Translations under genes and position numbers: made by a program
Source of the DNA: Baffinella frigidus
Taxonomy: Eukaryota; Cryptophyceae; Cryptomonadales; Baffinellaceae
Reading direction: 5' to 3'
Length of the DNA: 14,944 bases
Assembly (NCBI GenBank): GCA_026770585.1
Contig: MU646442.1
Span: 555,047 to 569,990 of the forward strand
Notes under the pieces: generated by a model
Seen by the model: the letters and a program-made list of their open reading frames with translations, nothing else
The model's database searches: none
Told to the model about the DNA's origin: nothing
Part shown: in pieces, positions 7,902-14,868 of the stretch
How positions within the stretch are numbered: position 1 is the stretch's first letter
Layout: each line of letters opens with the position of its first letter

Positions 7902-8008
7902 TACAGGGGTACCTCGCTCATAAGAAAACGCTTCCCCCTAGTAGGACAGTAGGGCCCTATGGGGGTCCCTAGGGGGAAGCGTTTTCTTATGAGCGAGGTA
8001 CCCCTGTA
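7902..8008. mobile_element. R2 inverted-repeat element, well preserved
   Basis: 107 bp with inverted ends of about 40 bp (CAGGGGTACCTCGCTCATAA, then GAAAACGCTTCCCCCTAG), a short GGACAGTAGGGCCCTATGGG core, and TA on each side. Confidence 0.95.
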
Positions 8009-8009
8009 C

Positions 8010-8179
8010 ACATTCTCGGAGGCCGACGTGGGTTGGAAGTCAGACAAGGCCAGGAGTCTCGCTGAAGGCAGGGCGTGGGATCCCGACTTGGTCGGCCACG
8101 ATGCGGTGCAGAACCTCACTTCCAGTGACTCTCAAGATGGATCCGTGCGGCTTGACCAACCCGACTCTGATGACGAGGG

Positions 8180-8224
<45 letters not shown>

Positions 8225-8334
8225 GAAGAAAACGATTCAGTCCAGCTCGACCTCTCCAAGTGTGGTCTAAGTTTGCGGGTGAGGAGGAGCTGTCGTCAGA
8301 GGCAGAGAGCGGGGAAGATGAGAGCGAGGCCTGA
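8010..8334 (+). CDS. Possible fragments of an acidic-tailed plus-strand gene
   Basis: Directly right of an R2 element, 8012-8180 is open on the plus strand (SEADVGWKSDKARSLAEG, then SSDSQDGSVRLDQPDSDDEG). After a (TC)n tract a second frame reads FAGEEELSSEAESGEDESEA and stops at 8332-8334. Both pieces are Asp/Glu/Ser-rich, as in the disordered acidic tail of many eukaryotic proteins. The frames differ, so either an intron (for example donor GTGCGG near 8144 and acceptor CTAAG near 8268) or a length change in the TC tract separates them. The final GCC-TGA belongs to an inserted R3 element. The minus strand of the first piece is also open with equal G/C third-position content, so strand and reality are uncertain. 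Confidence 0.3.
8180..8221. repeat. TC microsatellite
   Basis: (TC)n of about 40 bases separating two acidic open frames; it could serve as a pyrimidine tract or as a slippage site. Confidence 0.9.
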
Positions 8335-8413
8335 ATGTGATCCGAAAGGAAGCATGGCTTTTCTGCAGAACCAGTTCTGGTGTGGGAGCTCGAAGAACCT
8401 AAAGGACCTAAAG
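8329..8413 (+). repeat. R3 copy with 11-bp internal deletion
   Basis: GCCTGAATGTGATCCG matches the start of the copy at 3985. The stretch TCCGCCTATGT is missing between GTTCTGGTG and GGGAGCTCG. It sits between two GGCAGAGAGCGGGG segments and supplies the stop codon of the open frame to its left. Confidence 0.8.
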
Positions 8414-8506
8414 GCAGAGAGCGGGGGCGCAATGAAGGGCGCTACCGGTAAGAAGGGCGCTGATAAGGGCGCTAAGCAGAGAGCGGGGAAGATGAGAGGC
8501 AGGTAC

Positions 8507-8612
8507 ATGCACAAAGAGCCGCCTCCCCCGAGGACCCTGCAGTACATGAGGCCGATACCTAGGGTCCTGGGGGGGGGGGGCGCGGCTCCTTATGAGCGAG
8601 GTACCCCTGTGC
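8507..8612. mobile_element. R2 element lacking its left terminus
   Basis: The core and right end (CTTATGAGCGAGGTACCCCT) are present. The left terminus is replaced by unrelated sequence near CACAAAGAGCCGCCTCCCCC. It abuts the next element directly. Confidence 0.75.
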
Positions 8613-8734
8613 AGGAGTACCTCGCTCATAAGAAAAAGCCCACCCCCTGGCTAGGACCACCGTAGGGCCCCAGGCATAGGCCTACTGTAGGGTCCAAGGG
8701 GGGGGCGCTTTCTTATGAGCGAGGTACCCCTGTA
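8611..8734. mobile_element. R2 inverted-repeat element
   Basis: Left end CAGGAGTACCTCGCTCATAA, right end TTATGAGCGAGGTACCCCTG plus TA. The boundary dinucleotide shared with the previous copy is TG rather than TA. Confidence 0.9.
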
Positions 8735-9013
8735 GCTTCCCAGCCGCACGATACCCCAATGCTACACATCCGCAAGAACCGTTACATGTAACGAGCTAAA
8801 CCCTGCACCCCGACCCAAAACCCCTCACCCCCAAAACCTCACCTCAGTGGGCTGGAAGTTTCCCCAAAACCCTTACCTCCGGGCTGGTAGTGCCATGGAC
8901 TCTCGGGGCATGACTATCTCCTTTTTCACACACACACACCGCCTCCACCCCCCCCCACCACGCGCCCCCTCCTCACTACACCTCTCGACCCCCCCTCGCC
9001 CTGCGTTTCCAGC
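8735..9013. other. Unassigned, C-rich on plus
   Basis: CCCCAAAACC scraps around 8810-8875. On minus, two similar donor-like junctions follow each other (CCAGCCCGGAG|GTAAGG near 8877 and CCAGCCCACTGAG|GTGAGG near 8845), which hints at a small duplication around a splice donor. No exon was resolved. Confidence 0.35.
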
Positions 9014-9169
9014 AGCGTTCCAGCAGCTTTACATCTGGGCAACGCCGCCCCTGGAGTGGGCACGGCGTTTAGGTTTGGGGTTTGGGGTTTGGGGTTTGGG
9101 GTTAGGGGTTAGGGGTTTGGGGTTTGGAGTTGCCAGGTGTCGCCGCAGATCGGGCGACTCCCTCGGGGT
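9014..9169 (+). CDS. Possible short exons, unrecognised
   Basis: A strong pyrimidine tract (about 8965-9012) ends TTTCCAG, followed by FQQLYIWATPPLEW in frame with mostly G/C third positions and a possible GTGGGC or GTTTAG donor. A TTTGGGG run (9068-9127) then ends in TTGCCAG, followed by VSPQIGRLPR before GTTTAGGG. This would be an intron made largely of telomere-like repeat, here with the G-rich strand in sense. The pieces are only 10-16 codons long and no family is recognised. Confidence 0.2.
9068..9127. repeat. TTTGGGG/TTAGGGG array
   Basis: About eight units with the G-rich strand on plus, followed by TTGCCAG. Confidence 0.9.
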
Positions 9170-9175
9170 TTAGGG

Positions 9176-9280
9176 TATCCCGCATTTTCCAGTAGGCTCA
9201 CACGCCCTACCGTAGGGCCCTAGGGACCTGCCTAGGACCTCTGTGGGGTCAAATTTGACCCCATGGCCACTTGAGGGATA
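9176..9280. mobile_element. R1 inverted-repeat element, diverged ends
   Basis: TATCCCGCATTTTCCAGTAG ... CATGGCCACTTGAGGGATA, with GCCCTACCGTAGGGCCCTAG in the core and GGGGTCAAATTTGACCCC as an internal palindrome. Confidence 0.85.
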
Positions 9281-9394
9281 GGGTCTGGGGTCTAGGGTCG
9301 TGGTGCGTGGCTTGGTGCACATCGGTCGGACAGGTGTCACTCGAAATGACGACACGCGTCACCCCTAGTGTGGTCCTACCCTCCTATGAATTAC

Positions 9395-9499
9395 TATCCC
9401 TTAAGTGGCCAGTAGGCTCATACGCCCTACCGTAGGGCCCTAGGACCAGCCTAGGACTTCTTGGCGATCAGATTTGACCGCCTGGCCACTTAAGGGATA
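9395..9499. mobile_element. R1 inverted-repeat element, well preserved
   Basis: 105 bp. Ends TATCCCTTAAGTGGCCAG and CTGGCCACTTAAGGGATA are perfect inverted copies; the core is as in the copy at 9176. Confidence 0.95.
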
Positions 9500-9547
9500 T
9501 GGGCCTGGTCGTGAGGACACTTCTGTGTCTCTTTTCGCCTCCAGCAC

Positions 9548-9667
9548 TAGGGGGGCACCTCGCTCATCAGAAAACACCCCTCCCTAGGACCCCACAGTAG
9601 GCCTATGCCTAGGGCCATGTGGTGGTCCCTAGGGGGGGGGGGGGGGTTCTGATCAAGGTACCCACGT
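9548..9667. mobile_element. R2 element, degenerate
   Basis: Left end GGGGGCACCTCGCTCATCAG, right end TTCTGATCAAGGTACCCACG, core CCTAGGACCCCACAGTAGGC. Confidence 0.8.
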
Positions 9668-9810
9668 GCGAAGTTGACCCCCCCCACAACAACCATTGTA
9701 GAATCCTAGACCTGCTGTAGGATCCTAAGGGGAGTGCGTGTTCGTGTATACACTAGCAGGACCCTGCTTCACACCTCCCCCCTCTGGTAAAGGACATCGG
9801 GAAACAAAAA

Positions 9811-9850
9811 GGTTGTTGGCCGGTCGAATAGCAACGACCGGGCAACAACC
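9811..9850. repeat. Stem-loop, 16-bp stem
   Basis: GGTTGTTGGCCGGTCG pairs with CGACCGGGCAACAACC (one mismatch) around an 8-base loop. Confidence 0.75.
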
Positions 9851-9956
9851 CTTTATTGTTTCTTTCTCACCCAGCCCGACCTCTTGCTTCTCTCCCACCA
9901 CCGGCAACCCGTTGCAGCTTATAACCGGGTTGGGTACTGTAGTAATTTTCAGTTAC

Positions 9957-9976
9957 ACCGATGAGATCTCATCGGT
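9957..9976. repeat. Perfect 20-bp palindrome
   Basis: ACCGATGAGATCTCATCGGT equals its own reverse complement. Neighbouring gene context is lacking, so no regulatory role is assigned. Confidence 0.8.
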
Positions 9977-10157
9977 ATCTCCCATCAGCAATTCGAGGCC
10001 CCTATGTTTTCCTACCGTAGGGTCATGGACAACATTTAAAATAAAATAAAATACCCGAATCCTTGCAAGGATCCGGAATAAGCTGCTACGGGTTGCTGGT
10101 GGCACCCAGCCCTGCCTCCTGGCCTTACCCTCCCAGCAGCGCTTCTTGATCACGTCT

Positions 10158-10318
10158 CGCCCTCCCTGTCTCTCTCCCTCCGTGTGTCTCTCCCTCATTG
10201 TGTCTCTCCCTCCGTGTCTCTCTCCCTCCATGTGTCTCTCTCCCGCCAGGGTGCGTCCTGTGTCGCTCCCTTCGTGTGTCGCTCCCTCCGTGTGTCTCTC
10301 CCGCGCTGCCTCCCTCCC
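10158..10318. repeat. Degenerate CTCCCTCCGTGTGTCT minisatellite
   Basis: About ten imperfect units of 14-18 bases around TCTCTCCCTCCGTGTG. It lies just 3' of the putative terminal exon at 10348. Confidence 0.8.
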
Positions 10319-10347
10319 TCCCAAGGTGCGTCGGGCAGCGGGGGCGC

Positions 10348-10847
10348 TCACTTGTAGATGGCGTGGGAGTAGTTCATCGGGCAAGAGCAGAAGATCGCCG
10401 CGCTCCGGAACGAGGAATCCACCTGGGGGGGGGGGCGTGAGCGTGAGAGGAGGGGACAGAGAGGAAGGGGCAGAGCGAGACAGAGCACACCCTGTCAGTT
10501 GGCGAGCTGGTGGAAGACGCTGGTCCGCATCCAGCGCCAAGGAGAGCTCCGGCCCGAGAAATTGCGCCACCATCTGCATCTGCATTGTGTGTGCTCGTCT
10601 CTTTCCCGCAGTGCACCCACAAAATTCACCACCGTGGCGAGCTTTCGGCCGGTAGGGTAGAAGTTGGGTCTATCACCAGTGAAGATCCGCCCTGCGCTTC
10701 TGGCACAGAGGTTCAGAGTGGGAGAGGCTGCTTCACCGCGTAAATCTGCGGGCACGCGCAGAAGGAGGAGTCGGCCGTGTGGTCCTTGGCAGTGAACTTG
10801 TGTTCGTGCTTCTCGAACAGCTGCATGGTCTCCGCAAGAATGGAGAA
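10348..10847 (-). CDS. Minus-strand exons of an unrecognised gene, probable 3' end
   Basis: Two segments are well supported. 10737-10847 (37 codons, about 80% G/C third positions) starts FSILAETMQLFEKHEHKF after a TGCGTGCAG acceptor and ends SSFCACPQIYA before GTGAAG. 10348-10422 starts VDSSFRSAAIFCSCP after an acceptor made of C11-AG and ends MNYSHAIYK-TGA. At that end GTGAGC would also make a good donor, so the TGA may be intronic. Between them, 10640-10700 (NFYPTGRKLATVVNFV) and 10510-10600 (RNFSGRSSPWRWMRTS) look coding, but I could not fix their splice sites or phases. Both solid segments carry a C-x-CP motif (CACP, CSCP). The upstream part would have to lie beneath or beyond the plus-strand gene at 11336. 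No function is proposed. Confidence 0.45.
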
Positions 10848-11335
10848 CTGCACGCAACACACGGCCCAGGCAAACGTCACGGTCAGTTTCCACGCCACTC
10901 CTCCAAAATATGTACCAGCACAGCCAATCTCCGGGTACAATGCGGCCCGGAACCCGCCGACACCCCGAGATCCCAGCACCTCCCCCAGCGCCAGCCATGT
11001 CCGTCAGCGCCTCTCCAGGCGGATACCAGCCCGGGGTGCAGCGTCCAGGGGGGTTGCGCTGCCCTAACCTGGCCAGGAAACCTTTCTGCTCCAGTAACGC
11101 TGGCAGTGCTACCATCCAACACCCCGCTTCCCCCTCCACAAGACCCCCTTCCCGCAGGTTCTCACCATTGCTATTTCTGCAAGGGCCGTGGGTTGACTGA
11201 TTCTTAAAGTCTCGCCGGCCACTTTAAGTCTTTTTTTGGTAACGGGCCCGCCGCGGGTCCCAAATCTGTTTTGCTCGGATGTTTTGGGGGTGAGAAATGC
11301 CTGTTCGATTCAGTCAACGAATCTCAATCCTGGTA

Positions 11336-12038
11336 ATGTCCAAGCTCTTCTCTTCCGCGGCTCCTCCAGTGGTGCAGGGGCAGGCTGCGGGCGCACACGT
11401 TGGCGTTTCGGAAGGGGGGTTGCGCTGGTTTGCGGTGTGCGTCGGTTCGGCCGGGCTATCGTGGTGTGGTGGGCCGTTGGATTGGAAAGGGTGGATCGGA
11501 AAGGGTGGGTTAGAGGTCGTTTTTGACGATTGGGTGCGCGTGTGTCTGCGCAGAACCATGCGTTTCACTATGATGCGCAACGACCCGTTCTCCATGTACG
11601 ACACCCAGGCGTCAGGCAACTGGTACAAGGCCGACGAGCCGTGGGGCGCGTTCCTCCAGGGTGACGGCAACCCCGCCGTGACTGTGCACCCGTACGAGTC
11701 GGACCCCTCCTCGGGTACAGCCCCCCCCCCCCCAGCTCCATGTCCCGAGTTTTTCTAGCCACAGATTCGCAAGGGGTCGCAGTGCAGGCCCACAGAGCTC
11801 AGGCTGCCGTGGGAGCATCATTTGCTCCGGACAGGAGGACAAGTGCGAACAGACACGACCAACTGGGGAAGTGCTCACACGAGGAGGACAAGTGCGAACA
11901 GACACGACCAACTGGGGAAGTGCTCACAGGTGGGTGCTGTTGGCAGGCTCCTTCAACCCCCAGGCGCACACCACCTGGGTGCCGGTTGACTGGTCCTCGT
12001 GGCCCAACTACAACGTGCACGGCTATGGCGCGTACTAA
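11336..12038 (+). CDS. Small three-exon gene, 111-residue protein of unknown family
   Basis: Exons 11336-11418, 11554-11714 and 11947-12038 join in phase (2, then 1) to 336 nt including the stop. Starting at ATG 11336 the protein begins MSKLFSSAAPPVVQGQ. Exon 2 carries MRFTMMRNDPFSMYDTQASG and ends at a GTACAG donor. Exon 3 begins after TGTTGGCAG and gives SFNPQAHTTWVPVDWSSW, ending NYNVHGYGAY and TAA. In exons 2 and 3 nearly every codon ends in G or C, which strongly supports coding. Exon 1 is weaker: its donor GTTGCG and the chosen ATG were picked because they restore phase, and another 5' exon could replace it. The protein is rich in Trp, Tyr, Asn and Pro, with no signal peptide or membrane segment seen. 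I do not recognise the family. The intron at 11715-11946 contains a 49-bp tandem duplication. Confidence 0.65.
11833..11928. repeat. 49-bp tandem duplication in an intron
   Basis: AGGAGGACAAGTGCGAACAG...GGGAAGTGCTCACA occurs at 11833 and again at 11882 with no differences seen over 47 bases, which implies a recent event. Position: second intron of the gene at 11336-12038. Confidence 0.9.
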
Positions 12039-12410
12039 GCGCTCCTACGCGAGTGCTTCTCGTCTGTGAAAAATGTCGGGAGCGAGAAAAGTTGCTGGCG
12101 CGGGTCGCGTGAAGCACTTGCAGCACGGGTGGCGTGTCCAGTACATCAGAGCAATACCCACACGACTGATCTGGCGGCTGCTAACAACACCACGACCTCG
12201 CGCCTGGCAGAGCCTGCACTGTCCCGCCGTGAGCAACTGGCGTTGACGTTGGTGTGTCCCCAGCACTTGCCGCCCGCTCTTTCCACGCGCCACTCCTAAC
12301 AAGGTGCTGCGCTCCGGCGGAGCACTCCTCAGCGCCTGCCATACACGTACAGGCAGAGCACCACATGTAGACCACTGTGGGGCCTCAGGCCTCCATTCTC
12401 ATCGGAACCG
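12039..12410. other. Region 3' of the small gene, unassigned
   Basis: Third codon positions are mixed in all frames. It probably contains the 3' UTR of the gene ending at 12038, but no clear AATAAA or similar signal is seen. Confidence 0.45.
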
Positions 12411-12436
12411 TTTCTTATGGACGAGGTACCCCCTGT
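12411..12436. mobile_element. Solo R2 right terminus
   Basis: TTTCTTATGGACGAGGTACC followed by CCCTGT, without a partner nearby. Confidence 0.65.
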
Positions 12437-12820
12437 TCTGATACCATTTGCCCACCTTGCGACGAAGGACAAACGTGCGTGTCCTAGTTCGCGAGAACCC
12501 CCCCTACAAGGATATCCGGACATCTGGAACACCCTTGGTCGAGCCTCGGTAGGTGTCTGTTTCCTTAGATTAGTACCTGGCGGTTGACTAAGCGCGAGAT
12601 TGAGTCAACCCTCTGGTACCAATGTAAGAACACGCAGGCTCTCACTCCTGTGGGTTAAGTTCTGAGTTCTTGTAACCCAGATATGCCCACTGGTATCAAG
12701 AGCAAGGCACTGCATATCCCGTTCTGCGCAGACACACACGCACCAATCGTCACAACTGGCCATCTACCCCACCCTTGCCGATCAACGCGCCACCATGCCG
12801 CGATAGCCCGGCCCACCCTG
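12437..12820. other. Unassigned stretch
   Basis: Non-coding by appearance, with two weak hairpins. Confidence 0.5.
12573..12619. repeat. Imperfect hairpin
   Basis: GTACCTGGCGGTTGACT pairs with AGTCAACCCTCTGGTAC with mismatches near the middle. A second hairpin (TGTGGGTTA / TAACCCAG) is nearby at about 12648-12677. It does not fold as a tRNA. Confidence 0.55.
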
Positions 12821-12946
12821 TAGGGGTACCTCGCTCATAAGAACCCCCCCACACCCCTAGCTAGGACCCTACAGTAGGACCATGCCTAGGGCCCTACGGT
12901 GGTCCTAGGGGGGGGGGTGGTTTCTTATGAGCGAGGTACCCCTGTA
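12821..12946. mobile_element. R2 inverted-repeat element
   Basis: Ends TAGGGGTACCTCGCTCATAA and TTATGAGCGAGGTACCCCTG plus TA. The core contains CCTACAGTAGGACC and CCTAGGGCCCTACGGT. A lone left terminus (12945-12967) follows, sharing the final TA. Confidence 0.9.
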
Positions 12947-12997
12947 GGGGTACCTCGCTCATAAGAAGGCACCTCCTGGTACATGTAGTGTGTAGTT

Positions 12998-13050
12998 TTT
13001 CGGGTTCCGGGTTTATGTCTTAAGATTTCGGGTTTCGGGTTTAGGGTTTC
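12998..13050. repeat. Degenerate TTTCGGG/TTTAGGG units
   Basis: Units GGGTTCC, GGGTTTA, GGGTTTC and GGGTTTAGGGTTTC; a fourth telomere-like variant in the window. Confidence 0.75.
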
Positions 13051-13051
13051 A

Positions 13052-13082
13052 GGGGGTGCGTGCTTATTAAGCACGCACCCCC
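13052..13082. repeat. Perfect 31-bp hairpin
   Basis: GGGGGTGCGTGCTTA, a single T, then TAAGCACGCACCCCC. It follows a run of TTTCGGG/TTTAGGG units (12998-13050). No T-run or gene end is associated with it. Confidence 0.85.
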
Positions 13083-13362
13083 CTTACAAGAAACGCCAGC
13101 TGTTTCTAGGGGTGGGGCTGCCTGCACCATGCTGGAGGGGGGATTTTCCCGTACACGGACACGCACCGCTCGTCCACACAGCGGGTTACGAGGGGATTTT
13201 TGGGCACTGAGAGCCCAGCCCGCGTTTCCGTTACCTTATCCGTAGGAACCCCCCATGTCCTTACGGGTCGCCTGCCGTAGGGTCCTAGGTCGTATCGCTT
13301 AGGGGTTATTCGAGATTCCTTCGAAGTCCGCTGTGTGGAGAGGGGTCCTGGCCTCGTGGAAA

Positions 13363-13537
13363 TAGAGCGCTGTGCAGAGAAGTTGGCCACGGGAAATAAT
13401 GGAAAATCGAGAAATTGGAGCCGTTTTGTCAACTTTGGAGAAATTTAGAACAAAGAATTTCTCAAAAGTGGACAAAATGGCTCCGATTTCCCCATTTTTC
13501 TATTTTTCGGTGGCCAACTTCTCTGCACAGCGCTCTA
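13363..13537. mobile_element. 175-bp foldback element
   Basis: TAGAGCGCTGTGCAGAGAAG-TTGGCCAC pairs with GTGGCCAACTTCTCTGCACA-GCGCTCTA. Inner arms (GGAGCCGTTTTGTCAACTTT / AAAGTGGACAAAATGGCTCC) continue the match to a centre near 13445-13455. AT-rich interior and no credible coding frame. Confidence 0.9.
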
Positions 13538-13585
13538 GCTTGAACGTGGCCCTTGATATGTACACGTGTACAGGGACAGCTCGCC

Positions 13586-13695
13586 TACAGGGGTACCTCG
13601 CTCACAAGAAAACGCTTCCCCCTAGGGACCCCCATAGGGCCCTACTGTAGGGTCCTAGGGGGGGGGCGTTTTCTTATAATCGAGGTACCCCTGTA
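13586..13695. mobile_element. R2 inverted-repeat element
   Basis: Closely related to the copy at 7902-8008 (AAAACGCTTCCCCCTAG arms). Its right TA is also the left TA of the next element. Confidence 0.95.
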
Positions 13696-13846
13696 CAGGG
13701 GTACCTCGCTCATAAGAAACGCCCACCCCCCTATCGAAAGCTACGCTCCTACGCAAGCTGAAGAGGGACCACCATAGGGCCCTAGGCATGGTCCTACTGT
13801 AGGGTCCTAGCGGGGGGCTGTTTCTTATGAGCGAGGTACCCCTGTA
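13694..13846. mobile_element. R2 element with ~30-bp internal insertion
   Basis: Standard R2 ends. The extra stretch about 13732-13765 (GAAAGCTACGCTCCTACGCA) is absent from other copies. Confidence 0.9.
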
Positions 13847-13879
13847 TGACGCCCCACGAGAGAAGTTTATTGGACAACC

Positions 13880-13982
13880 ATCCCTTAAGTGACCAGTAGG
13901 CGCATACGCCCTACCGTAGGGCCCTAGGACCTGCCTAGGGCCTCCACAGGCGATTATTCGCCCGTTGGTCACTTGCGGGGTA
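13880..13982. mobile_element. R1 inverted-repeat element
   Basis: ATCCCTTAAGTGACCAGTAG ... GCGATTATTCGCCCGTTGGT-CACTTGCGGGG. The internal palindrome is a GCGATTATTCGCC type instead of the GTCAAATTTGAC type. Confidence 0.9.
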
Positions 13983-14131
13983 AAGACACACGCGCGTGCG
14001 AGTCACAGAGCGGAAGCCAGCCCTCGCCAGCCATCGCGCGAGCCACCAGCTAGGGGCCGGCGCCCCCCCACAACCCCACAACGGGACATCCCTTACACAC
14101 AAGTGGCCACGGCCACTTAAGGCACACGCCG

Positions 14132-14235
14132 TATCCCTTAAGTGACCATCGGGTGAATATTCGCCCTGACTCGCCCTAGGCAGGTCCTAGGGCCCTACCG
14201 TAGGGCGTATGAGCCTACTGGTCACTTAAGGGATA
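14132..14235. mobile_element. R1 inverted-repeat element, opposite orientation
   Basis: TATCCCTTAAGTGACCATCG ... GTAGGGCGTATGAGCCTACT-GGTCACTTAAGGGATA. Its core is inverted relative to the other R1 copies. It ends 14 bases before the stop codon of the exon at 14250. A degenerate scrap lies just left (14087-14131). Confidence 0.9.
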
Positions 14236-14249
14236 TCACATACGACGCG

Positions 14250-14411
14250 TCACTCGAGGTCGGTGAACTCCGGGCCGCTCCCGCCGAAGGTGAGCGCGCC
14301 CCCCCGCGAGGGCGCGAGCGTCTCCGGCGGCTTCCAGATGGGCCCGGTCGCGGCGGCGAGGAGGGACGCGGGGGCGCGCAGCGCGCGCGTGCGCAGCCGC
14401 TCGATCGCTCC
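14250..14411 (-). CDS. Terminal exon of an unrecognised minus-strand gene
   Basis: After an acceptor CACACGCAG the segment reads GAIERLRTRALRAPASLLAA, continues with GPIWKPPETLAPSRGGALTF and ends SGPEFTDLE-TGA: 53 residues in frame. Almost every codon ends in G or C. The next bases after the stop run within 15 nt into an R1 inverted-repeat element (14132-14235), so little room is left for a 3' UTR free of repeat. A broken second copy of the first part lies at 14666-14855. The family is not recognised; the Arg/Ala-rich helix followed by a Pro/Gly-rich acidic tail suggests only a C-terminal tail. Confidence 0.6.
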   Translation of the reverse strand, partial: GAIERLRTRALRAPASLLAAATGPIWKPPETLAPSRGGALTFGGSGPEFTDLE

Positions 14412-14556
14412 CTGCGTGTGGCGGGTGGACGCGACTCAGCTTCCGCAAGGACGCGACTCGGGGTTGGGGACATCTTACGCGTAGCAGTAGGGCCAACGGT
14501 TAAAATTGTTGTAGCCAGCCCTGCTGAAACTGTTTTGAACGTCCAGGTATTACCCA

Positions 14557-14660
14557 TATCCCTTCAGTGACCAGTAGGCTCATACACCCTACCGTAGGGC
14601 CCTAGGACCTGCCTAGGGCTTCCACGGGCGATTATTCGCCCGTTGGTCACTTTAGGGATA
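14557..14660. mobile_element. R1 inverted-repeat element
   Basis: TATCCCTTCAGTGACCAGTA ... CGTTGGTCACTTTAGGGATA. It directly abuts the truncated exon copy at 14666. Confidence 0.9.
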
Positions 14661-14665
14661 ATTAT

Positions 14666-14855
14666 CTCAGACGGCTTCCAGATAGGCCCGGGCGCGGCGG
14701 CGAGTGTTGAGGAAGATGCGGGCGTGTGGGGGAGTCTCGTGTGTGTGGCAAGGTGTTCGGTGCTTGATATTTCGTGTTTAGGGTTAGCGCAAAGTGCTCC
14801 GCCAGGCACGAGAGGTGGGACGCGGGGGGCGCGTGCGCAGCTGCTCGATGGCGCC
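14666..14855 (-). pseudogene. Broken second copy of the terminal exon at 14250-14411
   Basis: On the minus strand 14855 downward reads GAIEQLRTR after a GGTTCAG acceptor, matching GAIERLRTR in the intact copy. The match then stops near 14811 and resumes at about 14706-14666 as LAAAPGPIWKPSE, against LAAATGPIWKPPE. The ~104 bases between contain a TTTAGGGTTAG scrap and have no counterpart in the intact exon. The copy lacks the last ~25 codons and stop; it runs straight into an R1 element (14557-14660). It is likely a partial duplication damaged by insertion, although an alternative exon of a tandem paralogue cannot be excluded. Confidence 0.6.
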
Positions 14856-14868
14856 CTGAACCAGGGTT

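Larger units (their letters stand above)
9668..10157. other. Unassigned stretch
   Basis: Holds the stem-loop and palindrome listed separately. No supported exon. Confidence 0.5.

Noticed and set aside
11290-11330. GTTCGATTC resembling a tRNA T-loop (B box)
   Set aside because: No acceptor, D or anticodon stems can be placed around it.
12072-12245. 57-codon plus-strand open frame starting MSGARKV
   Set aside because: Third-position composition is mixed, unlike the exons nearby; more likely 3' UTR or spacer.
12571-12680. Pair of hairpins considered as a tRNA or small RNA
   Set aside because: The stems do not form a cloverleaf, and no promoter or terminator features are seen.
13052-13082. Perfect hairpin considered as an intrinsic terminator
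   Set aside because: There is no T-run, no upstream gene, and the genome is eukaryotic.
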